Positions 44,320-54,694 are shown, numbered from the stretch's first letter. The stretch is 60,742 nucleotides of DNA from Luteolibacter sp. (GCA_030696085.1 JAUYNL010000074.1:1-60742), one strand, 5' to 3'. Made by a program: numbers and translations. Notes: generated by a model not told the origin, from the letters alone.

Positions 44320-45729
44320 ATGAGCAATCCCAGTCCACTGCCGTCCTATATTTCCGGAGCGACACCCAATCCCGCGTCCAATCGCGCTCCCTGGTATAAA
44401 AACACCGCCCCCACCTATGCGGGCATCTTCCTGTGGTTCGTGTTCTGGCAGGATGCCGCGAACGCGCCCAATCAAGGCGGACTGCTATCACAGGGACTGG
44501 GCTGGGCGCTGATGAGCCTGGTGATCGCGGCGCTCGTCTGTCATTTCCTGTTCTATATCGTTCCCGGCATGCTGGGCATGAAAACCGGCCTTCCGCTCTA
44601 CATCGTGGGCACCTCGCTCTTCGGCGCGAAGGGCGGATTCATCCTCCCCGGTTTCCTGATGGGCCTGCTGCAATTCGGCTGGCTGGGCGTGAACATCTAC
44701 TTTTCCTCGCAAATGCTCGGTGCGTTCTTCGGTCTCGCCGCCGGTTCGGCGGGGGTGAAAATCATCATGGTCGTGTGGGGCGTGCTCGCGGCGTTTGTAG
44801 GTCTCAAAGGCATCCAATACGTCGCCAAGGTGGCCACTTACCTGCCGCTCATCCCGCTGACCATCCTCTTGCTGCTGCTCGTGAAAACCATCGGCGGTGT
44901 CGGTAGTTTCGATCCGCAGACGCTCATCGCCGCCAGTGCCGAAGCGGCTCCCGCCGCGCTTGGCAAGTTCGGCGTGCTCGCCCTCATGCTCACCTTCGTC
45001 GTCGGTTTCTTCGCCACCGCCGGTGCCGCCGGTGCCGACTTCGGCACCAGCAGCCGCCACAAGGGCGATGTATCCATGGGCGGCATTGTCGGTGTGGCGC
45101 TCGCCATCATCTTCACCGCCGGCATTTCCATCCTCATCGTGGCAGGCACCTACGGCACGCCGGATCTCGCCAAGGATGCGTTGGCCGCAGGCAAGGACGG
45201 CGTCATTCTCCAGACTCCCGGCCTGATCCCCGTGATCATGGGCAAGAGCGCGGGCTTCATCATGTTCCTGCTCGCCATCGCCGCCTTCCCGCCCGCCTGT
45301 TTCTCCTCGTTCATCGCGGCCAACAGTTTCAAGACCACCCTGCCGAATGTGAACCCTGCCATCTCCGTCGGCATCGGCGCCGCGGTCGCCATTCTGCTCG
45401 CCATCACCGGATGGGCTGGAAAAGCGATCATCGTGTTCCAGATCATCGGCGCCACCTTCGGCCCGATCCTCGGTGCGATGCTGGTGGAATACCTTTTCAA
45501 CGGTAAGAAGTGGAGCGGCCCGCGTGCCAGATTCAACCCCGCCGGCTGGATTTCCTGGCTGCTGGGCGCGATCATCGGCGTCTTGCCAATCCTCAACATC
45601 TACCCGGTTCCCGCAGCCCCCGTGGCAGCCTTCATCGTGGGTGCCGTGGTTTACGCCATCCTCGCCAAAGCCGGCATGCAGACACCGCTGGTGCCGCTTC
45701 CGCCCGCGCTGGCCGAGACCACCAAGTGA
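44320..45729 (+). CDS. NCS1-family cytosine/purine/hydantoin-type permease
   Basis: 469 residues, about 12 membrane helices. NCS1 pattern: APTYAGIFLWFVFWQDAANAP in helix 1, LPLYIVGTSLFGAKGGFI and GADFGTSSRHKGDVSMGG. The short N-terminus and total length fit the CodB/CytX branch rather than the larger fungal branch. Substrate (cytosine, hydroxymethylpyrimidine or similar) is not decidable; no riboswitch-like element was recognised upstream. Confidence 0.85.
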   Translation: MSNPSPLPSYISGATPNPASNRAPWYKNTAPTYAGIFLWFVFWQDAANAPNQGGLLSQGLGWALMSLVIAALVCHFLFYIVPGMLGMKTGLPLYIVGTSLFGAKGGFILPGFLMGLLQFGWLGVNIYFSSQMLGAFFGLAAGSAGVKIIMVVWGVLAAFVGLKGIQYVAKVATYLPLIPLTILLLLLVKTIGGVGSFDPQTLIAASAEAAPAALGKFGVLALMLTFVVGFFATAGAAGADFGTSSRHKGDVSMGGIVGVALAIIFTAGISILIVAGTYGTPDLAKDALAAGKDGVILQTPGLIPVIMGKSAGFIMFLLAIAAFPPACFSSFIAANSFKTTLPNVNPAISVGIGAAVAILLAITGWAGKAIIVFQIIGATFGPILGAMLVEYLFNGKKWSGPRARFNPAGWISWLLGAIIGVLPILNIYPVPAAPVAAFIVGAVVYAILAKAGMQTPLVPLPPALAETTK

Positions 45730-45760
45730 TCCGCTGGTTTCCGGAACCTTCCCATTCCAA

Positions 45761-45795
45761 AAACCCGCCCGCCCTCACCCGGCAGGCGGGTTTTT
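45761..45795 (+). terminator. intrinsic terminator of the NCS1 permease gene
   Basis: Stem AAACCCGCC/GGCGGGTTT with a GC-rich loop of about 14 and a five-T tail, 30 bases after the stop. Confidence 0.85.
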
Positions 45796-45878
45796 CGTTT
45801 TCCATTCATCAGAAGATCAACCGGGTGGCTTTCATCCGCCGGGTTGCCAAGCTTCGGTGATGCCGCTATCATCCCCCC

Positions 45879-46454
45879 ATGACCGCCCTGAAACAGCTGG
45901 ATTCCATCAGCGTCGCGGACTACCTCGCAGGTGAGGAAGCCGGCGATGTGAAGCACGAATACCTCGGCGGCACGGTGCATGCCATGGCGGGTGCGAGCAA
46001 CCGCCACAACACCATTGCCGGTAATATTTTTGCGTTCCTTCATGCCGCTCTCCGAGGCAAACCCTGCCGCCCTTTCAACAGCGACACCAAGGTCCGCATC
46101 CGCTACCGCGATCACACCCGTTTCTATTATCCGGACGCCATGGTCGTCTGCCGCCCAAACCCGGATGACGAGCATTTCCAAGACGAACCGGTGGTCATCC
46201 TCGAAATCCTCAGCGATTCCACCCGGCGGGCGGATCTGGTCGAAAAGCGCGATGCCTACCTGACCTTGCCTTCGATGAAAGTCCTAATCTTTGTCGAACC
46301 GGACACGCCGGACATTCTGGTTTACCGGGCCACGCCCGAAGGTGGATTCGCAATCGAGCGACACACCGGCCTTGAAAGCGTGATTTCACTCCTGGAAATC
46401 GATGCCAATCTGCCTCTCGCCGAGGTTTACGAACGGGTGGACTTCACGTCCTGA
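45879..46454 (+). CDS. Uma2-family (DUF820) PD-(D/E)XK nuclease-like protein
   Basis: 191 residues. SVADYLAGEEAGDVKHEYLGG, FYYPDAMVV and VVILEILSDSTRRADLVEKRDAY are the three blocks of the family, with the PD and ExL residues of the nuclease core. Uma2 proteins are numerous in some cyanobacteria and PVC genomes and their role is unclear; transposition accessory or defence has been suggested. A single copy lies here without transposon ends. Confidence 0.85.
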   Translation: MTALKQLDSISVADYLAGEEAGDVKHEYLGGTVHAMAGASNRHNTIAGNIFAFLHAALRGKPCRPFNSDTKVRIRYRDHTRFYYPDAMVVCRPNPDDEHFQDEPVVILEILSDSTRRADLVEKRDAYLTLPSMKVLIFVEPDTPDILVYRATPEGGFAIERHTGLESVISLLEIDANLPLAEVYERVDFTS

Positions 46455-46510
46455 TTTCCCCCGCAGCCGGGTCTTGCGCTTCCCGGTGGCGTGCTCTAGG
46501 AAACGTCCCG

Positions 46511-47161
46511 ATGAAACGCCACTTCACACTGCTCGCCATCGCCCTGTTTCCTGTCCTCGCTTCCTGCCAACCCGCGAAGGAAGCGGAAAAACCGGCCGCT
46601 CCCGCCGCGACCACCTCCGCCAAAGTCTCGAAAGTCCGCCTCAAGACCTCGATGGGCGACATCGTGCTGGAACTCAACGCTGAGAAGGCGCCGGTCACCG
46701 TCGAAAACTTCCTCGGTTACGTGAACAGGAAGCACTACGACGGCACGGTTTTCCACCGCGTGATGGATGGCTTCATGATCCAGGGCGGCGGATTCGCCCT
46801 CACGGATGGCAAGCTGGTCGAAAAAACCTCCGGCAAGGGCATCAAGAACGAAGGCCAGAACGGCTTGAAAAACGAGCGAGGCACCATCGCCATGGCCCGC
46901 ACCAATGATCCTGACAGCGCCACCGCCCAGTTTTTCATCAACGTGGTGGACAATGCCATGCTCAACTACCCGGGCAACGGCGGCTACGCGGTGTTTGGCA
47001 AGGTGACCGAAGGCATGGACGTGGTGGACAAGATCAAGGGGGTGAAAACCGGCGTCTCCAACATCGCGATGCTCCATCCCACCACCGGCGAGAAGCTGGA
47101 AATGCCCGCTGAAAACGTACCCGTCACCGCCGTGGTGATCACTTCCGCTGCGGTTGAGTGA
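46511..47161 (+). CDS. peptidyl-prolyl cis-trans isomerase (cyclophilin), lipoprotein
   Basis: 216 residues. Lipobox LASC (Cys18), an Ala/Pro/Thr linker, then a cyclophilin domain: VTVENFLGYVNRKHYDGTVFHRVMDGFMIQGG, NGLKNERGTIAMART, SATAQFFINV. Core catalytic Arg, Phe and Gln positions are present. Folds proteins in the periplasm. Followed by plsY. Confidence 0.92.
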   Translation: MKRHFTLLAIALFPVLASCQPAKEAEKPAAPAATTSAKVSKVRLKTSMGDIVLELNAEKAPVTVENFLGYVNRKHYDGTVFHRVMDGFMIQGGGFALTDGKLVEKTSGKGIKNEGQNGLKNERGTIAMARTNDPDSATAQFFINVVDNAMLNYPGNGGYAVFGKVTEGMDVVDKIKGVKTGVSNIAMLHPTTGEKLEMPAENVPVTAVVITSAAVE

Positions 47162-47192
47162 TCGTTTTCTCCGGTCCCCATCGCCCATCTTG

Positions 47193-47885
47193 ATGCAACT
47201 CTGGCTCTGCCCGCTTCTGGCGTTTCTTCTGGGATCCATCCCTTTCGGGCTGCTCATCGCGCGGGCCAGGGGCATCGACATCCGCGCCCACGGCTCCGGC
47301 AACATCGGCGCCACCAACGTGCTGCGCGTGATGGGGAAACAATTCGGCGTTCCCTGCCTGATCCTGGATGCGCTCAAGGGCTTCGTCCCGGTGGTGATCG
47401 CGATCTCGCTGATCCAATTCGAGGGCATGAAAAATCCGATGAGCATCGCCGGCCTCGCGTCCTACGCCCGCGAGTTTCCGATGCTCACCGCGCAGATTTT
47501 TCAGGTACTCACCGGCCTGTGTGCGATCCTGGGGCATAACTATTCGCCATGGGTCGGCTTCAAGGGCGGCAAGGGCATCGCGACTTCCGCCGGCGTCCTG
47601 ATCGCCCTGATGCCTGCCGCCATCGTGATCCTGATCGTGGTCTGGGTGTTGGTTTTCCTGATCAGCCGTTACGTTTCGCTCGCCAGCATCATCGCTGCGG
47701 CGGTGCTGCCGCTCGTCATGCTCTGGGGCTCCTGGTACCATGGGAAAATCCAGAACGGGAACTGGAACAAGCCGCTGTTCGTCCTCACCGTCCTCATCGC
47801 CGTGCTCGCCATTTGGAAACACCGCTCCAATATCCAGCGCCTGCGCGATGGCACCGAACACCGTTTCGAAAGCAAACATTCATGA
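47193..47885 (+). CDS. plsY: glycerol-3-phosphate acyltransferase PlsY
   Basis: 230 residues from the ATG at 47193 (an earlier in-frame start at 47154 overlaps the isomerase gene). Membrane protein with SIPFGLLIARARGIDIRAHGSGNIGATNVLRV, ILDALKGFVPVV and HNYSPWVGFKGGKGIATS, the three PlsY motifs. It acylates glycerol 3-phosphate from acyl-phosphate, the first step of phospholipid synthesis. ATGA overlap with gpsA, which makes the substrate. Confidence 0.95.
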   Translation: MQLWLCPLLAFLLGSIPFGLLIARARGIDIRAHGSGNIGATNVLRVMGKQFGVPCLILDALKGFVPVVIAISLIQFEGMKNPMSIAGLASYAREFPMLTAQIFQVLTGLCAILGHNYSPWVGFKGGKGIATSAGVLIALMPAAIVILIVVWVLVFLISRYVSLASIIAAAVLPLVMLWGSWYHGKIQNGNWNKPLFVLTVLIAVLAIWKHRSNIQRLRDGTEHRFESKHS

Positions 47886-48886
47886 CCCCACCCACCTCCG
47901 CCGCCATTCTCGGTGCGGGCTCCCTTGGAACGGCGCTCGCGAAACTCCTCGGGCCGAAACTCGAATCCATCCTCCTCGTTTCCATCGAGCAAATCTGCGT
48001 GGATGGCATCAATCGCGAGCACCGGAATCCGAAATACCTGAGCGACACCCAGCTATCGGAAAACGTCCGCGCCACCGCCGACCACCGCGAGGCGCTGGCC
48101 ATGCCGCTGGTCATATTCGCCGTGCCTTCCGCCGCCGTGCGCTCGGAGGCCATGAAACTCGCCGCCCTCGGCCTGTCTCAGGAAACCCCGCTGCTGTCCT
48201 GCACCAAGGGCATCGAGCGCGACACCGGCGAGCGCATGAGCCAGATCCTGCGCGAGGTGTTTCCCGCCAATCCGATCGGCATTCTAACCGGCCCCAACCA
48301 CGCCGAGGAAATCGCACGCGATCTCGTCACCTGCGCCGTGGTCGCATCAGACAATCCCGAACTTGCGGAGACCTTGCAGGAGCTTTTCACGCTGCCGCAT
48401 TTCCGCGTTTACACCAGCGCCGACATCGCCGGTGTCGAGTTCGGCGGCGCGGTCAAAAACGTATATGCCATCGCCGCCGGCATGGCCCACGGACTCGGTC
48501 TGGGCGATAACGCGGTGGCCGCGCTGGTCACCCGCGCGCTCGCGGAGATGACCCGCCTCGGCATCGCGCTGGGCGGGAACAAGGAGACTTTCTCGGGCCT
48601 GTCTGGCGTCGGCGATCTGATCGTCACCTGCTTTTCAGAGCATTCGCGCAACCACCGCGTGGGCCTCGCGCTGGGCAAGGGCCAGACCCTGGAGGAGGCC
48701 GTGGCCTCGCTCGGCATGTGCGCGGAGGGCGTGCCCAACACGCTCTCCATCCACGGTGCCGCCCGCAAGGCCGGCGTGCGCACGCCGATCATCGATGCGA
48801 TGTATGCCATTCTCTATCAGAACAAGCCCGCGCTGGAAGCCATGCGCGAGCTGCTCGAACGCGATCCGCGCCCGGAAAACGGATAG
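47882..48886 (+). CDS. gpsA: NAD(P)-dependent glycerol-3-phosphate dehydrogenase
   Basis: 334 residues. Rossmann GAGSLGTALAK at the start, FAVPSAAVRSE, the CTKGIERDTGE turn, GPNHAEEIAR, and the catalytic Lys in EFGGAVKNVYAIAAGM. Reduces dihydroxyacetone phosphate to sn-glycerol 3-phosphate for PlsY next to it. Ends in TAG. Confidence 0.95.
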   Translation: MTPPTSAAILGAGSLGTALAKLLGPKLESILLVSIEQICVDGINREHRNPKYLSDTQLSENVRATADHREALAMPLVIFAVPSAAVRSEAMKLAALGLSQETPLLSCTKGIERDTGERMSQILREVFPANPIGILTGPNHAEEIARDLVTCAVVASDNPELAETLQELFTLPHFRVYTSADIAGVEFGGAVKNVYAIAAGMAHGLGLGDNAVAALVTRALAEMTRLGIALGGNKETFSGLSGVGDLIVTCFSEHSRNHRVGLALGKGQTLEEAVASLGMCAEGVPNTLSIHGAARKAGVRTPIIDAMYAILYQNKPALEAMRELLERDPRPENG

Positions 48887-49194
48887 TCCGCCTCCGCGCC
48901 GCCGAAGATGTCCCGGAAGTTTCCCCGTAGTTGGCGGATGCGTTCGTTTTCGGAGTCGATGCGCATCTGGCGTTCGCGTTTCGCCTCCTCTGAAGCCGCT
49001 TGTCGGAGCTCCGCGCGGAGTTTCTCCAGCTCGGCAAGAGCCTCGGCGAGGGGCTCGGCCACGCCCTTGAGCGAGGTGATCGCCCTCACCATCGAAGGGG
49101 TCACTTCGGTGCCATCCGCCGGTGCCTCCATCAACTCCTCCGCGCTGACGGAAACCCCGGCAGACCAGAACAGGGCATCATCAGCCGAAACCAC
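48817..49194 (-). CDS. possible small coiled-coil protein
   Basis: 125 codons from a GTG at 49194. A central charged helix (AELEKLRAELRQAASEEAKR) and VRAITSLKGVAEPLAEAL suggest a coiled coil. Its last 70 bases run into the gpsA 3' end on the opposite strand, and the final 25 residues (SGRGSRSSSSR) read like antisense of gpsA, so the true stop or existence is uncertain. No family recognised. Confidence 0.35.
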   Translation of the reverse strand: MVSADDALFWSAGVSVSAEELMEAPADGTEVTPSMVRAITSLKGVAEPLAEALAELEKLRAELRQAASEEAKRERQMRIDSENERIRQLRGNFRDIFGGAEADYPFSGRGSRSSSSRMASSAGLF

Positions 49195-49334
49195 CTCATC
49201 CGTTCACCATGCACGCGCCAGACCGCCATGCAACCTTGGAACGGGATAAAATCCCGCTGCGGAAGCCTCGCGATGGTACGTTAGATAAAGAAGTTTTTCG
49301 ACAGCACGGCGATCCTGTATTCCACTGACGGGAC

Positions 49335-51545
49335 ATGGGTAAACTGATCATGGTATCGAACCGCCTGCCGGTGACGATCGAGGCGGATGGTTCCGCAAGG
49401 CGGACAACGGGTGGGCTGGCATCCGCGCTGGAGGGCGCGGACCTGCCCGGCGAACAAATCTGGGTGGGCTGGCCGGGCGGCGCTGCGGAGGATTTCGAGG
49501 ATCTGGAAAAGGTGCGGGCGGAATTGTTGGAATCCGGCGTGGCGCCGGTTTTCCTGAGTCAGGACGATCTGGACGGGTTCTACGAGGGCTATGCGAATTC
49601 CACGCTGTGGCCGCTGCTGCACTACATGGTGGAGCGGGCGCGGTTTTCCGCGGACTGGTGGCTGGCCTATCAGCGGGTGAACCGGAAATTCGCCGATGTG
49701 ATCGCGGAGGTGGCCGATGAGAACGACCAGATCTGGATCCACGACTATCATCTCTTCCTGCTGCCCGCGATGCTGCGCCGCCGCAAAAAGGGGCTGCGCA
49801 TCGGCTTTTTCCTGCACACGCCGTTTTGTTCCAGCGAGATCTTCCGGGTCCTGCCGGAACGGGCGGAGATCCTGAAAGGCTTGTTAGGCGCGGACGTGAT
49901 CGGTTTCCACACCTACAGTTATCTCCGGCATTTCCGCTCCTCGCTGCTGCGGGTGCTGGGATGGGAATCGGAGATGGAGGGCATCTGGCATGATGGCCGG
50001 GAGGTCCACATGGGCGTCTATCCGATCGGCCACAATCATGCGGGCTTCGATGAAGTGATGCGCCAGCCCGGGTTCCCGGAAATCGTGGAGAGCCACCTCC
50101 AGGATCTGGCGGGAAAACGCATGATCCTCAATGTCGAGCGGCTCGATTACACCAAGGGCCTGCCGCAGAAACTCGCCGCGATGCGGCGTTTCCTCGAGCG
50201 CAATCCCGACAAGCGCGACGACGTGCTCTTCGTCCTGATCGCGGTGCCGTCGCGGCTGGGCGTGCAGGAATACGACTCCCTAACCGAGGAGGTGCAGCGC
50301 GAGGTGGGCGCCATCAACGGCGAGTTCGGAAAAGTCGGCCATGCGCCGGTCCAGTTCCTGCACCGGGGATTTCCGCTTGCGGATCTGGCGGCGTTTTACG
50401 CGCTGGCCGAGGTCTGTCTGGTGACGCCGCTGCGGGACGGGATGAATCTGGTGGCCAAGGAGTTTCTCGACTGCCAGCGACCGGAATTTTCAAGCCGCCC
50501 CGGCGTGCTGGTGCTCAGCGAATTCGCGGGTGCCGCAAACGAACTTTCTCATGCCATCCAAGTGAACCCGCACGACGTGGACGAGGTGGCCACAGCACTG
50601 AACCGTGCGCTCGAAATGCCGGACGCCGAGCGGCGGAACCGCATCGGAATGATGCAGGGCAGGCTGCGCAAGCAGGACAGCGGCGCATGGACGCGGCGTT
50701 TCCTCAAGGATCTCGACCAGGTGCCGCCCACCGACGAACGCGCGGTGATCATGGACCTCAAATCGCTCGCCGGGCAAATCGCCGGACAGGCACACGCCGG
50801 CCGGAAAATCGGACTGTTCCTCGATTATGACGGCACCCTGCGCGACTTCGTGGATGAGCCGGATCTGGCCGTTCCCGATGTGGAATTGCCCGCGTTGCTG
50901 CGTGATCTCGCGGCCTTTCCGGGGCTTTCCGTGGCGGTCGTCAGCGGGCGCGCCCCTGCATTTCTGGAGCAACATCTCGGCGGTCTCGGCGTCACGCTCG
51001 TCGGCGAACACGGATACCGGTGGCTGGATGGCGGCGAGGGCGAATGGACCCTCTTCAATCCGCACGTGAACATCGAGTGGAAACCCGCGATCCGCGAACA
51101 TCTCGAACAGGCGTCGCTGCTCACGCCGGGAACCCACGTGGAGGAAAAACAATCCGCCCTCGTCTGGCACTACCGCAAGGCCGATCCCGAGTTCGGCTCA
51201 TGGCGGGCACGCGGCCTGCTGGACGAACTCACGTCCATGGCCGCCAATCTCCCGGTGACCGTCCATCACGGTAAGAAGATCGTGGAGATTTCCAGCCTCC
51301 AGGTCAGCAAGGGTGCCGCCGTGGATTATCTGCTGCAAGCATGGGAATGCGAAACCGCGCTGGTCGCCGGCGATGACCAGACCGATGAGACGATGATCAT
51401 GCTCACTCCCGAAAACATCGAATTCCACGCCGTCCGGGTCGGCGGCGGGCCGACCCGTGCCGCCTACCGCACGGACATCCAGGGCATGCGCCGTTTCCTT
51501 GATGAGCTCCGCGCCGGTCTCCGTTCTAACAAACCTAATTCATGA
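49335..51545 (+). CDS. otsA-otsB: bifunctional trehalose-6-phosphate synthase/phosphatase
   Basis: 736 residues. 1 to about 470 is GT20 Ots[71 protein letters not shown]. 490-736 is a HAD phosphatase: [12 protein letters not shown] (two catalytic Asp), [22 protein letters not shown]. One protein makes trehalose 6-phosphate from UDP- or GDP-glucose and glucose 6-phosphate, then removes the phosphate. Such one-chain fusions occur in some bacteria and eukaryotes. ATGA overlap with the GH15 gene. Confidence 0.95.
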   Translation: MGKLIMVSNRLPVTIEADGSARRTTGGLASALEGADLPGEQIWVGWPGGAAEDFEDLEKVRAELLESGVAPVFLSQDDLDGFYEGYANSTLWPLLHYMVERARFSADWWLAYQRVNRKFADVIAEVADENDQIWIHDYHLFLLPAMLRRRKKGLRIGFFLHTPFCSSEIFRVLPERAEILKGLLGADVIGFHTYSYLRHFRSSLLRVLGWESEMEGIWHDGREVHMGVYPIGHNHAGFDEVMRQPGFPEIVESHLQDLAGKRMILNVERLDYTKGLPQKLAAMRRFLERNPDKRDDVLFVLIAVPSRLGVQEYDSLTEEVQREVGAINGEFGKVGHAPVQFLHRGFPLADLAAFYALAEVCLVTPLRDGMNLVAKEFLDCQRPEFSSRPGVLVLSEFAGAANELSHAIQVNPHDVDEVATALNRALEMPDAERRNRIGMMQGRLRKQDSGAWTRRFLKDLDQVPPTDERAVIMDLKSLAGQIAGQAHAGRKIGLFLDYDGTLRDFVDEPDLAVPDVELPALLRDLAAFPGLSVAVVSGRAPAFLEQHLGGLGVTLVGEHGYRWLDGGEGEWTLFNPHVNIEWKPAIREHLEQASLLTPGTHVEEKQSALVWHYRKADPEFGSWRARGLLDELTSMAANLPVTVHHGKKIVEISSLQVSKGAAVDYLLQAWECETALVAGDDQTDETMIMLTPENIEFHAVRVGGGPTRAAYRTDIQGMRRFLDELRAGLRSNKPNS

Positions 51546-53386
51546 TCATGAAACCGGACCCCGCCCGCCTCGCCGATGACTATCACCTTGGGATGATCGG
51601 CAACGGCCGGACCTGCGCCCTGATCGACGCGCTGGGCCGTATTGTATTCTGCTGCCTGCCCGCCTTTGATTCCGGCACGGTCTTCGCCTCGCTGCTCGAT
51701 GAGGATCGCGGCGGCTCGTTCGCCGTGGAAATGATCGATGGCGGGGTGACCGGCCAGGTTTACGAAAAATACACCAACGTGCTGGTGACCTCGTTCGAGG
51801 GGCCGGGCGGCGCCTTCGACCTGATTGATTTCATGCCGCGCTACACCTCCGACGGCCACGCCGGCGCTGCGGACGACGTGGGCCCGGATGTGGTGAGGAA
51901 ACTCCGGATTCTCAGGGGCGCTCCGCGCATCCGGGTGCGCTTCGACCCGCAGATGGAATATGCCAGGGGCGAGACCAAGGTGGCGATCGAGGCCACCCGC
52001 CTCAAGGCCACCACCGAGTGGGCCGGCGGGAACGGCTCGATCTATGAATCGATGTATCTGTGGACCAATCTCGACGCGGAGGCGGTCCGATCCGGCACGG
52101 AGATTATGTTAGGCGGGGATGGCTTCCTGTTTGTGAGTTATCACGACAAGGTCCAGGTGCCGGACATGGATTTGGTGGACCTGATGCTGCAGCGCACGCT
52201 CTCCTATTGGATGTTGTGGTCGGCGCGCACGCATCTGCCGCTGCAATACCGGCAGGAATCGCTGCGCAGCGCGCTGGTGCTCAAGATGCTGCAATTCAGC
52301 CCCACCGGAGCCTTTCTCGCCGCCGCCACCACCTCGCTGCCGGAAACCATCGGCGAGGAGCGCAACTGGGACTACCGCTTCTGCTGGCTGCGCGATGCCT
52401 CGATGACCGTCACCGTGCTCCACCGCATCGGGCATTCCTACATGGCCACCGGATTCATCGACTGGATGATGCGCACGGTTCCCACCAAGAACGACACGCT
52501 GCAGATCATGTACGGCATCCGCGGGGAAAAGGAACTGACCGAGCGCATCCTGGATCATCTATCAGGATATCACGGGTCACGGCCCGTGCGGAAGGGGAAC
52601 GCGGCCTACAATCAGGAGCAGCATGATATTTTCGGCGTGGTGATGGATGTGATCCATCAGGATCTCATGTTGCGCCAGCGCACACCCGAGGCGCTGGACC
52701 GGATCTGGACGCAGGTGAGATCCATCGCGCGCAATGTTTCCGCCGCCTGGAAGGAGCCGGACCGCGGCATCTGGGAGATCCGCGGAGAGAAACGCCATTT
52801 CGTGTTTTCCAAAGTCCTCTGCTGGGTGGCGCTGGACCGCGCGATCAAGATCGCCGTGCTGCTCGAAAAAAGCGCATGGGCGGATGCGCGCCGGCCGCTG
52901 CTCGAGGAAATGCATGATGATATCTGCCGGCGCGGATGGAACGAGGAGAAGCAAGCCTTCGTCCAGACCTATGGCGTCGGCGACCTCGATGCGTCGAACC
53001 TGCTGATGGCCGAATATGGATTCATCGAGCCCACGGACCCGCGCTTTGTCGCCACGGTCGAACGCACGCTTGAAGAGTTGTGTGTCGATGGCCTGATGTA
53101 TCGTTATCGCAATCAGGATGATTTCGGAGAACCGCAGAGCGCCTTCACGGTTTGCTCATTTTGGTTAGTGAAGGCCCTGACATCCATCAAGCGCCGGAGC
53201 GAGGCGCGGACCTTGTTCGAGTCCCTGTTGAAGGCGGCGAACGGGCACGGGCTTTATGGCGAGGATCTCGATTTCAAGACGCGCCGGCATCTCGGGAATT
53301 TCCCCCAGGCATACAGCCACCTCGCGCTCATCGATTGCGCGCTGGAGCTCTCGAAGGATGAGGACAAGGACATCATCCTCGCCTGA
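51542..53386 (+). CDS. glycoside hydrolase family 15 (glucoamylase/trehalase-like)
   Basis: 614 residues. N-terminal beta-sandwich (YHLGMIGNGRTCALIDALGRIVFCCLP, ALLDEDRGG-like turn), then the alpha/alpha barrel with EERNWDYRFCWLRDASMTVTVL, WKEPDRGIWEIRGEKRHFVFSK (likely catalytic Glu) and FPQAYSHLALIDCAL. GH15 members in bacteria include trehalases and glucodextranases. No signal peptide, so cytosolic. Overlapping otsAB, which suggests turnover of trehalose or a related glucoside. Confidence 0.9.
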   Translation: MIMKPDPARLADDYHLGMIGNGRTCALIDALGRIVFCCLPAFDSGTVFASLLDEDRGGSFAVEMIDGGVTGQVYEKYTNVLVTSFEGPGGAFDLIDFMPRYTSDGHAGAADDVGPDVVRKLRILRGAPRIRVRFDPQMEYARGETKVAIEATRLKATTEWAGGNGSIYESMYLWTNLDAEAVRSGTEIMLGGDGFLFVSYHDKVQVPDMDLVDLMLQRTLSYWMLWSARTHLPLQYRQESLRSALVLKMLQFSPTGAFLAAATTSLPETIGEERNWDYRFCWLRDASMTVTVLHRIGHSYMATGFIDWMMRTVPTKNDTLQIMYGIRGEKELTERILDHLSGYHGSRPVRKGNAAYNQEQHDIFGVVMDVIHQDLMLRQRTPEALDRIWTQVRSIARNVSAAWKEPDRGIWEIRGEKRHFVFSKVLCWVALDRAIKIAVLLEKSAWADARRPLLEEMHDDICRRGWNEEKQAFVQTYGVGDLDASNLLMAEYGFIEPTDPRFVATVERTLEELCVDGLMYRYRNQDDFGEPQSAFTVCSFWLVKALTSIKRRSEARTLFESLLKAANGHGLYGEDLDFKTRRHLGNFPQAYSHLALIDCALELSKDEDKDIILA

Positions 53387-53399
53387 GGCGGTGGCACCC

Positions 53400-54514
53400 T
53401 CAGTTTTCCGCAGCCTCGCCGGATACGCAAAGGCAGCTCGCGGTTAGATTGATGTCGGCGTGGGCCCAGGCTTTCTGGAAACGGGATTTGACTTCGGCGG
53501 CTTCCGGGGAATTCCGCTCTTTGAGCGCGCGGTTGAGGCCGTAGAGCGCCCAGCCGTTTTCAGGCAGGCGTTCCAGATCCGCGCGATAGACGGCTTCGGC
53601 TTCCGGGAAACGTCCTGCGGCGATGAGGATGGCTCCGAGCGAATGGCGGGCGGGCTGGAACCAGTCCGGAGGCTCGATGTATCGCTGGCGGTCCTCCCGC
53701 CGGACCGCCTCGTTCAGCGCGGCGACGGCTTTGCGGAATTCCGTTTTCTCGGCGAGCGCTTCATCCACCTTGCCGAGCGCGGCTAGCGCGCTGCCGCGGG
53801 CGAAACGCCACATGGCGATGGTGATCGGCAGGTGCTCCGCCGGACGCGGAAGGTTGAGGATTTCCTCCCAGCGGCCGAAGCGCATGAGCGCGGATATCTC
53901 GATGGACGCGAGCGGATCGACAAAGACGGCAGCGGCCACGGCGAAGTCCTCGGGGATCTTGCGGAGCATGTCGCGGGCGGCGGTGAGCGCTTCTTCGCGG
54001 CGTCCCAGCATCATGCGGGACCAGGCGAGGAAATGATCGTCGTGCGCCATGTAAAAGTGATAGATGCCATGATTGGGCGAGATTTTCCGGTAGGCGATAT
54101 CGATCGCCGATGCCTGCCGGTTCTGCTCGGCGGCCTGCGCCCAGCGGCCGGTGCGCACGTCGATGTGGGAGGACATGTGGACGAGGTGGCCGGATGCGGG
54201 CATGAGTTTCCGCAGGACATCTGCGGCGGCGTTCGCGCGCTGCGGCGTGTCCGATCCTTCGATGGCGTGGATGTAGAGGTGGTTGGCGCCGGGGTGTTGA
54301 GCGCCTGGTTGAAGTAGCGCTGGGTCTCGGCGGAGTTTGTCGTGATCTTCCGCCGGTGCGGTCCCATGCCCTCGAAGATCGGGACGGTGGCGGTTTTTTC
54401 TTCGGTCACGGGTTTCGCTTCCACGGCCGGCTGGCTGAGGATAGGCCCGGAGATCGAGAAGAAGGCGGCGGCCAGGAAACAGGCGTTGTGTTTGGTTTTG
54501 GGGTAGGTTTTCAT
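53400..54514 (-). pseudogene. TPR-repeat exported protein with internal deletion and frameshift
   Basis: The 5' part from ATG 54514 encodes a signal peptide (FLAAAFFSISGPILSQ) and reaches RRKITTNSAETQRYFNQALN at about 54300. The next codons in that frame are junk, but another frame continues with HPGANHLYIHAIEGSD, ASGHLVHMSSHIDVRTGRW and TPR helices to the stop at 53400. In intact relatives about 150-200 residues lie between the YFNQAL and HPGANHLYIHA motifs, so a block was lost and the frame shifted at the joint. A GTG/ATG at 54203 could still make a fragment. Confidence 0.8.
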
Positions 54515-54597
54515 GGTTCGCTTGTGATTTAGACCGGGGTGCATGGAGATTTGTTGAAATTCGGCGGCGACGAAACGGGCGTCAAAGCGGCTGTGGC

Positions 54598-54608
54598 GGG
54601 GGGGGGGG
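54598..54608 (+). repeat. 11-G homopolymer upstream of the YqaA-like gene
   Basis: A run of 11 G lies 87 bases before the ATG at 54695 and on the antisense side upstream of the TPR pseudogene. Such tracts slip during replication. It might alter promoter spacing for either gene, or be an assembly artefact. Confidence 0.8.
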
Positions 54609-54694
54609 AGGTACAGCGGTGGCCGCAGGAAAAACTTGCTAAAAACGCCATCTGCCATCCTCATCCGGCTGCCCAAGCAGCCCTCCCGTCAGCC

